A stretch of DNA of 13,581 bases from CABRXV01 sp900754955. Lineage in GTDB: Bacteria > Actinomycetota > Coriobacteriia > Coriobacteriales > Eggerthellaceae. Made by a program: the position numbers and the translations under genes. The notes below the pieces were generated by a model that did not search any database, had not been told where the DNA came from, and worked only from the letters and a program-made list of their open reading frames with translations. Where the stretch lies: positions 1 to 13,581 of the forward strand of contig CABRXV010000056.1 in the NCBI GenBank assembly GCA_902475005.1, given 5' to 3'. Shown one piece after another: positions 1 to 7,052 of the stretch (position 1 is its first letter; each line of letters opens with the position of its first letter).

Positions 1-1
1 G

Positions 2-1288
2 GGGCGCCGCGCCCGCACGAGCCGTGCGCCTGTCGCGCAGCCGACCGTTCCCGAGCGCATCGTCCGCGCCATCGTAACGGTGCTCGTTGCGATCAGGGAT
101 CTCATCGCCTTCATCTTCCTCTTTCTGTTCAACCTCATCCGCGCGATCGTCGGGCATCCAGTGGGGCGCATCGTGCTTCTTGTCATCGTGGTGGCGCTGC
201 TGATCTTCGGCATATCGACGAGCGTGTCGCGCTGTTCTCAGGGCGAGGCGCCCGAACAGCAGGGTGCCGAACAGCAGAGCGCGCCCCAGACGGTGGCTTA
301 CGACCCGACGCCCGAGAGCGTCTCGGCGCTGCAGGTCTCCTCGTCGGGCACCGTGCCCGTCACGCTCAATGCCGCGCGTGCCGATGTCGTGCCGCAGCTG
401 TCGGATGAGCAGAGCGCGCGCATCGAGGAAGTGGTCGAGTCCTACACCTCGAACGAGCGCACGGTGGGCTTCCTCTTCGTGAACCTCAAGACGGGCATGG
501 CCCTTGCGCGCGATATCGACAGCGAGGTGTACGCCGCCTCGTCGATCAAGGGCCCTTACGCCGCATACGTGTGCTCGCTCATCGACGACGGGCAGATCTC
601 GCGCGATACGCAGTGCGCCAACACGTGGAACGTCGATTCGGGCAGCACGCGCACGGAGGAGAGCTACTCGGTTGAGTCGCTCGTGTCGGACATGATCATC
701 TGGTCGGACAACAACGCGCTTCGCTTCCTGCGCGCGTCGTACGACTCGCTCGGGTTCGAGGACTACCTCGCGTCGATGAACGCCGACCCCACCATCATGG
801 ACGAGAAGTACTTCGCCCACTACTCCACGCGCACGTCGGCCGTCATGTGGATGCGCATCTACCAGTATCTCAAGCAGGCCGATGCCAATGAGAACGCCGC
901 GTGGCTCGCAGAGCTCATGAGCGAGACGGAGATCTCGTTCATCCGCAACGGCGTCGACCAGGCTGGCATGGACGCCGTGGTGTACAACAAGGGCGGCTGG
1001 TGCACCGACGAGGACGATTCGGGCCCCGAGGGTGATTACAACGGCATGTGCGACTCCGCGATCATCGTCGAGCGGGGCGTGCCGTACCTTCTGACGATCA
1101 TGACCGATACGCCGTACACCGAGCCGAACGTCGAGCTGTTCTCCGACATGGCCGCGGCGCTGCTCGATGCGCGCTGGACGCTTGACGATCAGGCGCAGCG
1201 CGTGATGACGCGCGTCGATACGGTGACGTCGAACGTGCATATCGTGCCCGATGCGTTCGGAAAGCTGTTCGCCGTCGAGCAGAAGTAG
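2..1288 (+). CDS. Membrane-anchored serine hydrolase, beta-lactamase/PBP fold (5' partial)
   Basis: The frame is open from base 2, and no ribosome-binding site precedes the first candidate start (GTG at 80). The upstream codons read as plausible protein (APVAQPTVPERIVRAIV), so the gene probably starts left of the window. Numbering from the GTG: hydrophobic stretches at about 8-24 and 31-45 anchor the protein, followed by a Gln/Glu/Ser-rich linker. A catalytic domain follows with the three serine-transferase motifs: SxxK as S154-S-I-K157, SDN at 209-211 and K304-G-G306. These match the class A beta-lactamase-like fold (Beta-lactamase2 type). I do not see the omega-loop ExxLN of true class A beta-lactamases between SDN and KGG, so antibiotic hydrolysis is doubtful. 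A cell-surface role in peptidoglycan or another acyl-serine reaction is more likely. The exact substrate is unknown. No T-run terminator follows the stop. Confidence 0.85.
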   Translation, partial: GRRARTSRAPVAQPTVPERIVRAIVTVLVAIRDLIAFIFLFLFNLIRAIVGHPVGRIVLLVIVVALLIFGISTSVSRCSQGEAPEQQGAEQQSAPQTVAYDPTPESVSALQVSSSGTVPVTLNAARADVVPQLSDEQSARIEEVVESYTSNERTVGFLFVNLKTGMALARDIDSEVYAASSIKGPYAAYVCSLIDDGQISRDTQCANTWNVDSGSTRTEESYSVESLVSDMIIWSDNNALRFLRASYDSLGFEDYLASMNADPTIMDEKYFAHYSTRTSAVMWMRIYQYLKQADANENAAWLAELMSETEISFIRNGVDQAGMDAVVYNKGGWCTDEDDSGPEGDYNGMCDSAIIVERGVPYLLTIMTDTPYTEPNVELFSDMAAALLDARWTLDDQAQRVMTRVDTVTSNVHIVPDAFGKLFAVEQK

Positions 1289-1407
1289 GGCACGGTTGCC
1301 AGTTGCGCGCGGGCGGCGGCGGACCTGCGGCGCGGATGCGTTGCGCGCCACGCGATGCCCCGAGCTTTTCGAGCGCGTTAAATCGACGGGCTTCTTCTCG
1401 AATCGGT

Positions 1408-1439
1408 CGTATGATCGACGGAACACATTCGATCATACG
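1408..1439. promoter_or_regulatory. 11-bp perfect inverted repeat upstream of dapL, possible operator
   Basis: Arms at 1408-1418 (CGTATGATCGA) and 1429-1439 (TCGATCATACG) are perfect reverse complements around a 10-nt loop. The right arm ends 4 nt before the dapL Shine-Dalgarno. The left arm contains TATGAT (1410-1415), a good -10 match, but I find no convincing -35 at 16-18 nt spacing. There is no T-run, so this is not an intrinsic terminator. It could be an operator over the promoter or a 5' UTR hairpin close to the ribosome site; the sequence alone does not separate these. Confidence 0.5.
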
Positions 1440-1457
1440 GGCGAGAAGGAGTGCATC

Positions 1458-2678
1458 GTGGCCAAGATCAACAAGAACTACCAGAAGCTTCCGGGCAGCT
1501 ACCTGTTCTCGGAAATCGCCCGCCGTACGGCGGCATATGCTGAGGCTCATCCCGAGGCGAAGCTCATCAAGATGGGCATCGGCGATGTGACGCGTCCGCT
1601 CGCGCCGGCGGTGGTCGAGGCCATGCATGCGGCGGTAGACGACCTCGCCCATGCCGAGACGTTCCACGGTTACGGCCCCGAGCAGGGTTACGATTTCCTG
1701 CGCGAGGCCATCTGCGAGCACGACTTCGCCGCGCGCGGGGTCGATATCGAGCCCGACGAGATCTTCGTGTCCGACGGCGCCAAGTCTGATTGCGGCAACA
1801 TCGGCGACATCTTCGACGTCGACAACGTGGTGGCGGTGTGCGACCCGGTGTACCCGGTGTACGTGGACACGAACGCCATGGCCGGACGCGCGGGCGACTA
1901 CGACGAGGCGGCCCAGGGCTGGACGAACATCTGCTACATGCCCACCACGGCCGAGAACGGCTTCTGCCCGGCGCTGCCCGAGGGGCACGTCGACATCATC
2001 TACCTGTGCAGCCCCAACAACCCCACGGGCACCGTGCTCAACCGCGACCAGCTCAAGGCGTGGGTCGACTACGCCAACGCCAACGACGCCGTCATCATGT
2101 TCGACGCCGCCTACGAGCGCTTCATCGTGGAGGACGACGTGCCGCATTCCATCTATGAGATCGAGGGTGCGAAGACCTGCGCGATCGAGTTCCGCTCGTT
2201 CTCCAAGACGGCGGGCTTCACGGGTGCGCGCTGCGGTTATACCGTGGTGCCGAAGGCGCTCGTGCGCGAGGGTCAGAGCCTGCACGACATGTGGAACCGC
2301 CGTCAGACCACGAAGTTCAACGGCGCGTCGTACGTGATCCAGCGCGGTGCGGCAGCCGTCTACACCGAAGAGGGCGCGCACCAGATCGAGGAGACGATCG
2401 CGTACTACCGCCGCAACGCGCGCGTGATCAAGGAGGGCCTCGAGGAGGCGGGCTTCACCGTGTACGGCGCGGTGAACAGCCCGTACGTGTGGTGCAAGAC
2501 GCCCGCGGGCACGGGCTCGTGGGAGTTCTTCGACAAGCTGCTCACCGAGGCGAACATCATCACCACGCCGGGCGCGGGCTTCGGGCCGGCGGGCGAGGGC
2601 TATGTGCGCCTGACGGCCTTCGGCGACGCCGAGGCCACGGTCGAGGCCATGGAGCGCATCAAGCAGATGATGGCGTAG
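1458..2678 (+). CDS. dapL: LL-diaminopimelate aminotransferase
   Basis: This PLP enzyme converts tetrahydrodipicolinate plus glutamate directly to LL-diaminopimelate, the single-step DapL route to lysine and peptidoglycan diaminopimelate. The 406-aa length fits the family (about 400-410). The N-terminus (AKINKNYQKLPGSYLFSEIA) is typical of DapL. The fold-type I aminotransferase signatures are present: SPNNPTG at 185-191, and the Schiff-base lysine in SFSKTAGFTGARCGY, at about K250. The start is GTG at 1458, with AGAAGGAG at 1444-1451 and a 6-nt gap. The same frame is open further upstream (to about 1251), but that stretch overlaps the previous gene, is Arg/Ser-rich and unlike the family, and would read through the inverted repeat. 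The gene appears to stand alone: its neighbours on the left and right are unrelated, and the next gene is convergent. Confidence 0.95.
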   Translation: MAKINKNYQKLPGSYLFSEIARRTAAYAEAHPEAKLIKMGIGDVTRPLAPAVVEAMHAAVDDLAHAETFHGYGPEQGYDFLREAICEHDFAARGVDIEPDEIFVSDGAKSDCGNIGDIFDVDNVVAVCDPVYPVYVDTNAMAGRAGDYDEAAQGWTNICYMPTTAENGFCPALPEGHVDIIYLCSPNNPTGTVLNRDQLKAWVDYANANDAVIMFDAAYERFIVEDDVPHSIYEIEGAKTCAIEFRSFSKTAGFTGARCGYTVVPKALVREGQSLHDMWNRRQTTKFNGASYVIQRGAAAVYTEEGAHQIEETIAYYRRNARVIKEGLEEAGFTVYGAVNSPYVWCKTPAGTGSWEFFDKLLTEANIITTPGAGFGPAGEGYVRLTAFGDAEATVEAMERIKQMMA

Positions 2679-2733
2679 GCGGCGCGGGGCCGCGTGCAGT
2701 GGGCGGCGCGCAGCGTACGGTGGAATGCGCCGT

Positions 2734-2782
2734 GCAGCGAGCGGTGGGCGGCGGGGCACACCGCGCAGCGGGCGGTGGGCGG
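2734..2782. repeat. Two 18-bp near-identical direct repeats, 31-bp period
   Basis: GCAGCGAGCGGTGGGCGG at 2734-2751 and GCAGCGGGCGGTGGGCGG at 2765-2782 differ at one base. A related partial copy (GCAGTGGGCGG) begins at 2696. They lie in the 141-nt G-rich gap between the convergent dapL and nuclease genes. I see no classical terminator there. An 8-bp inverted repeat (2796-2803 with 2823-2830) spans the nuclease stop codon but has no T-run. Confidence 0.5.
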
Positions 2783-2819
2783 TGTACGGCGAGGAGCCGC
2801 CCGATTTCAGCGCGCGCCG

Positions 2820-3872
2820 CTACGGGCGGCAGCTTCCGCAGGGTTCGTAGCCGCGCTCGATGAGCTCGTCGCGGGTCGCCGTAACCTCGAGCTTGTTGCG
2901 TGAGTTCATGTTTCTCGTGCTGTCGCAATCGGGGTAGTGGAACTTCATCGACGAGGTGTTGAGCACGTAGGTCTGCTCGCCGGCGGGCGTGACGACGCGC
3001 TCTTCGTGGCTCGTTCCCGTTGCGTAGTCGATCACGATGCCGGGCTGCACGTTGAAGCAGAACACATCGAACGACACGCCCGCGCCGTTGTCTTCAACCG
3101 ATTGCGCTTCGATTCTCACGCCGCGGCAGACGAGTTCCTCACCCTCGAACACGGGTGTCGCGCGGTAGAGCACGTGGTTGCCGGTGCGGTCGATGTAGCG
3201 CGCGACCTCCTCCTCGTAGGGGAGCATCCCCTCGTTGTTCATGGAGCGCGCGCCGGTGACGAGGTTGCACTCATTGGCGTCCTCGTCGGAAAGCGACCAG
3301 GCGATGAGGTGACAGCGGTTCCAAAGGGCGCCACCGTCGACCGTGTCGTAGTACGCCTGGTTCCAACCCGTGGGCTTCACCTCGGAGATGCTGCCGCGTT
3401 CGTCGCCGTCGGGCGGCATCGTCTCGGGGCCGAGGCATGCCGTGGCGGCACCGCAGCGCCCGAGCTCGTCGAGGGGCGCGTACGACTCCCATCCGACGTT
3501 GCCCGCGCGCGCGTCGACGGCGAGGTCGCCGAAGTCGGGCACGCCGTCTCCGACGTTTGCCGCGGGTTCGCCCGCGTAGGCGGGCAGCTCGCCATCAGCA
3601 CTGGCGCTGTCGCCGGAGGCGGCTTCCTGCGCAGGGGCGATCGCCGAGGTGCTTGCTGCGGAAGCGTCGGGGGCGGATGCGTCGGCGTCTGACGCCGACG
3701 AGCAGCCCGGCAGTGCGATGAGCGCCGCAGCGAGCAGGGAGATGATCAGCGCCGCAACGCGGCGGGGAAGCGCGCTCGCGCGCGATGCGGCGGGTGCGGA
3801 CACCACGGCGCAGGCGGCATCGCGGTGGGCGCTCTCGGCGGCTTCGGCATGGCGGCGTTCGGTGCAGTTCAT
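2820..3872 (-). CDS. Lipoprotein DNA/RNA non-specific endonuclease
   Basis: This is a predicted extracytoplasmic metal-dependent nuclease of the beta-beta-alpha-metal (EndA/NUC1) type. I chose ATG at 3872 (350 aa), which follows a purine-rich GAGAAAGA. An in-frame ATG at 3959 lies upstream of a likely -10 box and has no ribosome site. An unusually long N-region (about 38 residues) precedes a hydrophobic segment (about 39-53) and a lipobox LPGC with the acylated Cys at 57. An Ala/Ser/Asp-rich low-complexity linker follows. The nuclease core includes N185-R-C-H188, which replaces the usual DRGH motif; H188 is the expected general base. Downstream Asn-rich segments (MNNEG, around 211-215) fit the metal-binding helix. 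The C-terminal tail after about residue 300 resembles an Ada-like Cys module: YVLNTSSMKFHYPDC, then C345-GS-C348. It could serve in nucleic-acid scavenging or defence; neither role is shown. Confidence 0.85.
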   Translation of the reverse strand: MNCTERRHAEAAESAHRDAACAVVSAPAASRASALPRRVAALIISLLAAALIALPGCSSASDADASAPDASAASTSAIAPAQEAASGDSASADGELPAYAGEPAANVGDGVPDFGDLAVDARAGNVGWESYAPLDELGRCGAATACLGPETMPPDGDERGSISEVKPTGWNQAYYDTVDGGALWNRCHLIAWSLSDEDANECNLVTGARSMNNEGMLPYEEEVARYIDRTGNHVLYRATPVFEGEELVCRGVRIEAQSVEDNGAGVSFDVFCFNVQPGIVIDYATGTSHEERVVTPAGEQTYVLNTSSMKFHYPDCDSTRNMNSRNKLEVTATRDELIERGYEPCGSCRP

Positions 3873-3947
3873 GGGCGGAGTCTTTCTCGGTTGGCGACGG
3901 GAGCCGGGTGCGTGCCGACCCCATTCGTCGCGAGGATGATGCACGTT

Positions 3948-3979
3948 ATTGTACGCCATGGTGTGAATACCCGTTTACA
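3948..3979 (-). promoter_or_regulatory. Weak candidate promoter for the nuclease gene
   Basis: On the minus strand a TACAAT -10 (3953-3948) follows TTGTAA, but the spacing of about 21 nt is longer than ideal. Transcription would start near 3941, giving a leader of about 70 nt to the ATG at 3872. This supports that start over the in-frame ATG at 3959. Confidence 0.3.
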
Positions 3980-4075
3980 AAGCCAGTTGAAGCCGAGGGC
4001 GCCCGCGCAGCGCAGGCTCTCGGCAAAGCCGCGCTCGTCTTTCGCTTCCGCTTTCTTCCCGAGACGCTTCGCTGC

Positions 4076-4104
4076 TCGACAAAACCCCATGTCAGGACTA
4101 GCAT
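4076..4104 (+). promoter_or_regulatory. Sigma70-type promoter for the 694-aa molybdopterin enzyme
   Basis: TCGACA (4076-4081, 5 of 6 to the -35 consensus) is followed, after exactly 17 nt, by TAGCAT (4099-4104, 4 of 6 to the -10). Expected initiation is near 4111, about 50 nt before the ATG at 4161. The rest of the 288-nt divergent gap (3873-4160) holds no other gene that I can support. Confidence 0.55.
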
Positions 4105-4160
4105 GGATGCAGAAATGAAGAGCGCGGCGCCTGCGCACCGCGCGACGGAGAGGGGGCGTC

Positions 4161-6245
4161 ATGCAGAAGAAGTGCCTGTGCGGCATGTGCCAGGGAGCCT
4201 GTCACGTCGTGGTGGAGATCGAGGACGATCGCATCGTGAAGGTGATGCCCGACCGCGAATCCGATCGCAGCCGCCTTTGCCCGCGTGCGGCGCACATTGC
4301 CGATGCGCTCTACGGCCAGACGCGCATCATGCATCCGCTCGTGCGCGAAGGGGAGCGCGGCGAGGGCAAACTGCGCCGCGCAACCTGGGACGAGGCGCTC
4401 GATCGCGCGGCCGAGCTCGTGCGCGGCGTGGTGGAGCGCCACGGCGCGCGGGCGATGGTGTCGTACTTCGGTCGCGGTGTGCTCGGCACGCCCGTAGCGC
4501 GCCTGGCGAAGGGTTCCGAGGCGTTCGTGAAGCGTCTCGGTTCGCCGAACGACACCTCCTGCTCGTCCATCTGCAACCTCTCCGCCAACACGATTGTGCC
4601 AGCGGTGACGCTCGGCATGGTCACGCGTCAGATGCTCTACGACATCGAGCACGCCGACTACATCTTCGCCTGGGGCAAGAACGCCGCGAGCGACGAGGGT
4701 CCGCGCATGCTGCTCAAGCGCATCAAGGCGGCGCAGGAGCGCGGCGCGAAACTCATCGTGGTGGATCCGCGTCAGTCGGGGCTCGGCGAGATCGCCGACT
4801 GGTGGGTGCCCGTGCGTCCCGGATCTGACGGTGCGCTTGCGCTTGCGCTGCTGAAGATCATCGTCGGACGCGGCGCATACGACGCCGCCTTCGTGCGCGA
4901 CTTCACGCGCGGTTTCGACGAGCTGTGCGCGTATCTCGACACGCTTTCGCTTGACGTGCTCGCCTCCCAGTGCGGCATCGATCGCACCGATATCGAGAAG
5001 CTTGCCGACATCATCGCCTCAACCACCCGCGCGACGCTCGTGTCCTACACGGGTCTCGAGTATCAGCCGAGCGCGCTGCAGAACAATCGCGCGATCTACG
5101 TGCTTTGGGCGATCACGGGCAAGATCGACGCGGAGGGCGGCATTTACCTGAACGCGCGCGGCGCGAAGGAGCCTGTGCGCAGAAAGCTTCCCGAAGGCGC
5201 TGAGGAGCCGATCGGCTATCGTGAGTTCCCGCTGTTCTACCAGTACATCGGCCAGGGCGAGTTCGTGCGCTTCCCGAAGGCGGTGCTTGAGGACGATCCG
5301 TACCCGGTGCGCGGCGCGATCGTGATCGGCGGCTCGCCCGCGTGCTCGTTCCCCGAAGGCGACACCTGGCGTGCGGCGTACCGCAAGCTCGACTGCCTTA
5401 TTGCGATCGACCGTTTCCTCACCGAGGAGGCGCGATTCGCCGACGTGGTACTGCCGGCGTGCTCGCTGTTCGAGACGGTGCGCCTCGGATTCGACGGAGG
5501 GACTGCGTGCGTGTTCGACGCGGTGGTGCCGCCTGCGGGCGAGGCGCGCAACGACGTGCTCATCCTCTCCGACCTGGCCCGTCGTCTCGGCATCGACGAG
5601 GGCTACCCGCACACCGCCGAAGAGCTGCGCGCGTGGATGCTCGCGGGCGCGGGTACGCCGTACACGGGCGTGTGGGAGACGCTCGTGCCCGAGAACGCGA
5701 CATTCCGCAAGTACGCCACCGGCGAGCTGCGCGCCGACGGCGAGCCCGGCTTCCCCACGCCGACGGGGAAGTTCGAGATCGCCTCGACGATCCTTGCGGA
5801 GGCGGGCATCGATCCGTTGCCGAAGTACGACGACATCCGAGCGTTTGCGGATGCAAGCGAGGAAGAGTACCCGTTCATCCTGATGGGCGGCTCGCGCGAG
5901 GATGCGCGCATGGGCGTGTTCGGTGCGAACGTTCCGAAGATCGCCGCCGTCGACCCCTTCCCGCAGGCGGAGATCTGCCGCGAGGACGCCGATGCCCTCG
6001 GCGTGTCCGAGGGCGATCTCGTGCGCGTGTCCACGGCGTACGGCAGCCTTGTGCTTCCGGTGCACGTGTGCGGCATGGCGCGCGGGGCGGTGCATGTTCC
6101 GCACGGCGGCGGCAGCGCGTACATGGTCGACGCATGGCGTGTGGGCAACGTGAACGACCTGGCGAGTCTCGACCTGGTCGATCCTGCGACGGGATTCGCG
6201 CTGCTCAAGACGCTTCCGTGCAAGATCGAGCGCGCAGCGGTATGA
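4161..6245 (+). CDS. Cytoplasmic molybdopterin (bis-MGD) oxidoreductase, DMSO reductase family
   Basis: The 694-aa protein has the full catalytic-subunit architecture. An N-terminal [4Fe-4S] motif is C7-x2-C10-x3-C14 with C40 (extra Cys at 5). The active-site segment SPNDTSCSSIC (128-138) has C138 where PsrA/PhsA-like enzymes carry the Mo-ligating Cys. Cofactor-binding stretches are WGKN (171-174), DPR (202-204) and RPGSDGALALAL (219-230). The C-terminal pterin domain is introduced by FPTPTGKFEI (531-540). ATG at 4161 follows GGAGAGGGGG (4147-4156). There is no twin-arginine or other signal peptide, so the enzyme should work in the cytoplasm. No ferredoxin-like or membrane-anchor subunit is encoded beside it, so its electron partner is unknown. 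The family includes thiosulfate, polysulfide and arsenate reductases and various hydroxylases and dehydroxylases. I cannot name the substrate. Confidence 0.9.
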   Translation: MQKKCLCGMCQGACHVVVEIEDDRIVKVMPDRESDRSRLCPRAAHIADALYGQTRIMHPLVREGERGEGKLRRATWDEALDRAAELVRGVVERHGARAMVSYFGRGVLGTPVARLAKGSEAFVKRLGSPNDTSCSSICNLSANTIVPAVTLGMVTRQMLYDIEHADYIFAWGKNAASDEGPRMLLKRIKAAQERGAKLIVVDPRQSGLGEIADWWVPVRPGSDGALALALLKIIVGRGAYDAAFVRDFTRGFDELCAYLDTLSLDVLASQCGIDRTDIEKLADIIASTTRATLVSYTGLEYQPSALQNNRAIYVLWAITGKIDAEGGIYLNARGAKEPVRRKLPEGAEEPIGYREFPLFYQYIGQGEFVRFPKAVLEDDPYPVRGAIVIGGSPACSFPEGDTWRAAYRKLDCLIAIDRFLTEEARFADVVLPACSLFETVRLGFDGGTACVFDAVVPPAGEARNDVLILSDLARRLGIDEGYPHTAEELRAWMLAGAGTPYTGVWETLVPENATFRKYATGELRADGEPGFPTPTGKFEIASTILAEAGIDPLPKYDDIRAFADASEEEYPFILMGGSREDARMGVFGANVPKIAAVDPFPQAEICREDADALGVSEGDLVRVSTAYGSLVLPVHVCGMARGAVHVPHGGGSAYMVDAWRVGNVNDLASLDLVDPATGFALLKTLPCKIERAAV

Positions 6246-6295
6246 GGTGGCGGCGCGCGCTGCCGCTTGCGTGCAAAACCGTGTGAAAAAAGGTC

Positions 6296-6324
6296 TTGCA
6301 TAAGAGATCGGTTGCCGCTACAAT
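6296..6324 (+). promoter_or_regulatory. Promoter of tRNA-Val
   Basis: TTGCAT (6296-6301) and TACAAT (6319-6324, 5 of 6 to the -10 consensus) are separated by exactly 17 nt. Initiation would fall near 6331, about 24 nt before the mature tRNA. Confidence 0.65.
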
Positions 6325-6354
6325 ATTTTCCCGCGTTGAAACAACAACGTATTC

Positions 6355-6429
6355 GGTCGCTTGGCTCAGCGGGAGAGCATCGCCTTCACACGGCGGGGGT
6401 CACAGGTTCAAATCCTGTAGCGACCACCA
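6355..6429 (+). tRNA. tRNA-Val (anticodon CAC), CCA encoded
   Basis: A complete cloverleaf can be drawn by hand. The acceptor stem GGTCGCT (6355-6361) pairs with AGCGACC (6419-6425), then discriminator A and encoded CCA (6427-6429). The D stem is GCTC/GAGC with loop AGCGGGA. The anticodon stem is TCGCC/GGCGG (one G-U) with loop TTCACAC, so the anticodon is CAC (6387-6389), reading GTG. The variable loop is 5 nt. The T stem is ACAGG/CCTGT with loop TTCAAAT. It is a single tRNA with its own promoter and terminator. Confidence 0.97.
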
Positions 6430-6438
6430 TAAACAGCA

Positions 6439-6468
6439 GGCCACTGGCGTATAGCCAGTGGCCTTTTT
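6439..6468 (+). terminator. Intrinsic terminator of tRNA-Val
   Basis: A perfect 10-bp stem GGCCACTGGC (6439-6448) / GCCAGTGGCC (6454-6463) with loop GTATA is followed directly by TTTTT. Confidence 0.93.
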
Positions 6469-6480
6469 CGTTTCCCGGCG

Positions 6481-6644
6481 CATGCTCTTTGGCCAGCGGC
6501 CCTGCTTCTTCGTGTTGCCTGCTCCCTTGCCAGTTGATGTCCTTTGGCCTGTATCCTGTTCCTTCGTGCTGCTTGCTTCCTTGCTGGTCGATGCTCTTTG
6601 GTCCGTACCCTGCTCTATTCGCGTTGCTTGTTCCCCTGACGGTC
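6481..6644. repeat. Three imperfect ~55-bp tandem repeats, non-coding
   Basis: The units begin at 6481, 6536 and 6590 (periods 55 and 54). Each opens with a variant of GATGCTCTTTGG, continues with a C/T-rich segment (for example CCTGCTTCTTCGTG, CCTGTTCCTTCGTG) and ends with GCTTGCTTCCTTGCTGGTC or a variant. The strand is pyrimidine-rich on plus and purine-rich on minus. The 54/55 change breaks any common reading frame. Open frames here have no ribosome site and run into the tRNA terminator, so I treat it as non-coding. Function unknown. Confidence 0.7.
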
Positions 6645-6662
6645 GACCGACGACGCTGCGTT

Positions 6663-6859
6663 CCGCTATTTCGGGATTTTTCCAAAAAACAGCCGTTGTG
6701 TAACGTTTTGACGGCCGAGATGCTGCACGCGGAAGCAACGGATCGTGTCGACACGGCTCTGAACAGGTCTTATGCAGGAGCCTTATTTCGTGCGGGTCGC
6801 AAACCAGGGGCTCAACTGTTACAAAGCGGCGATTATTTGGAAAAATCGGGAAATAGCGG
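6663..6859. repeat. 42-nt long inverted repeat flanking a ~113-bp core (MITE-like or extragenic palindrome)
   Basis: The left arm at 6663-6704 and right arm at 6818-6859 are reverse complements at 35 of 42 positions. The shared cores are GGAAAAATC, GAAATAGCGG and GTTACA (right-arm sense). The 113-nt interior contains a perfect 12-bp palindrome CGTGTCGACACG (6744-6755) and no credible gene. The arms could fold as one large hairpin, or be the ends of a short non-autonomous mobile element. I do not see a clear target-site duplication or any transposase. Confidence 0.65.
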
Positions 6860-6870
6860 GGAGCGCGATG

Positions 6871-6918
6871 GGACGGACGCGGACGCGCAGACGCGCAGAT
6901 GCGCAGAAGTGCGATGGC
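6871..6918. repeat. Degenerate 8-bp-period repeats (ACGCGCAG-like)
   Basis: Units ACGCGCAG, ACGCGCAG and ATGCGCAG occur in series (about 6883-6906), flanked by decayed relatives. They share the 8-bp period of the perfect array about 50 bp downstream but not its sequence. Confidence 0.45.
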
Positions 6919-6964
6919 GCGGGCTCGGCCACGCGGAAATGCAGAAGCGCGGTGGGCAGGCATG

Positions 6965-7020
6965 GACACGTAGACACGTAGACACGTAGACACGTAGACA
7001 CGTAGACACGTAGACACGTA
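6965..7020. repeat. Seven perfect tandem copies of GACACGTA (8-bp microsatellite)
   Basis: Fifty-six bases, 6965 to 7020, consist of exactly seven copies of the octamer GACACGTA without a mismatch. The array ends about 32 bp upstream of the putative trpS -10 box. An 8-bp unit is prone to slipped-strand change in copy number, so the array is a candidate variable locus. The 660-nt interval 6469-7127 otherwise contains only the repeats listed here and the trpS promoter and leader. Confidence 0.9.
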
Positions 7021-7052
7021 GCAGCTCTTCGTTCGTTCTCCGCTCGTTCTTG

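Noticed and set aside
1251..1457. 69-codon upstream extension of dapL
   Set aside because: It overlaps the preceding gene, reads through the inverted repeat and ribosome site, and does not resemble the DapL N-terminus.
1098..2759. Minus-strand 553-aa open frame
   Set aside because: Antisense of dapL, with Arg/His/Ala-rich composition and no recognisable motif.
5019..6104. Minus-strand 361-aa open frame
   Set aside because: Antisense of the 694-aa Mo enzyme, with no ribosome site or domain.
6386..6754. Minus-strand open frame ending in ATGFEPVTPAV (and a sister frame ending SLQDLNL)
   Set aside because: These endings are the well-known antisense translation of a tRNA 3' half. The frame also runs through the tRNA terminator and has no ribosome site.
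6267..6989. Plus-strand 240-aa open frame across the tRNA and the repeats
   Set aside because: It contains the whole tRNA-Val and its terminator, and its translation is low-complexity and without any domain.
6871..7020. CRISPR array
   Set aside because: The units are 8 bp and directly abutting, with no spacers, and no cas genes are visible.
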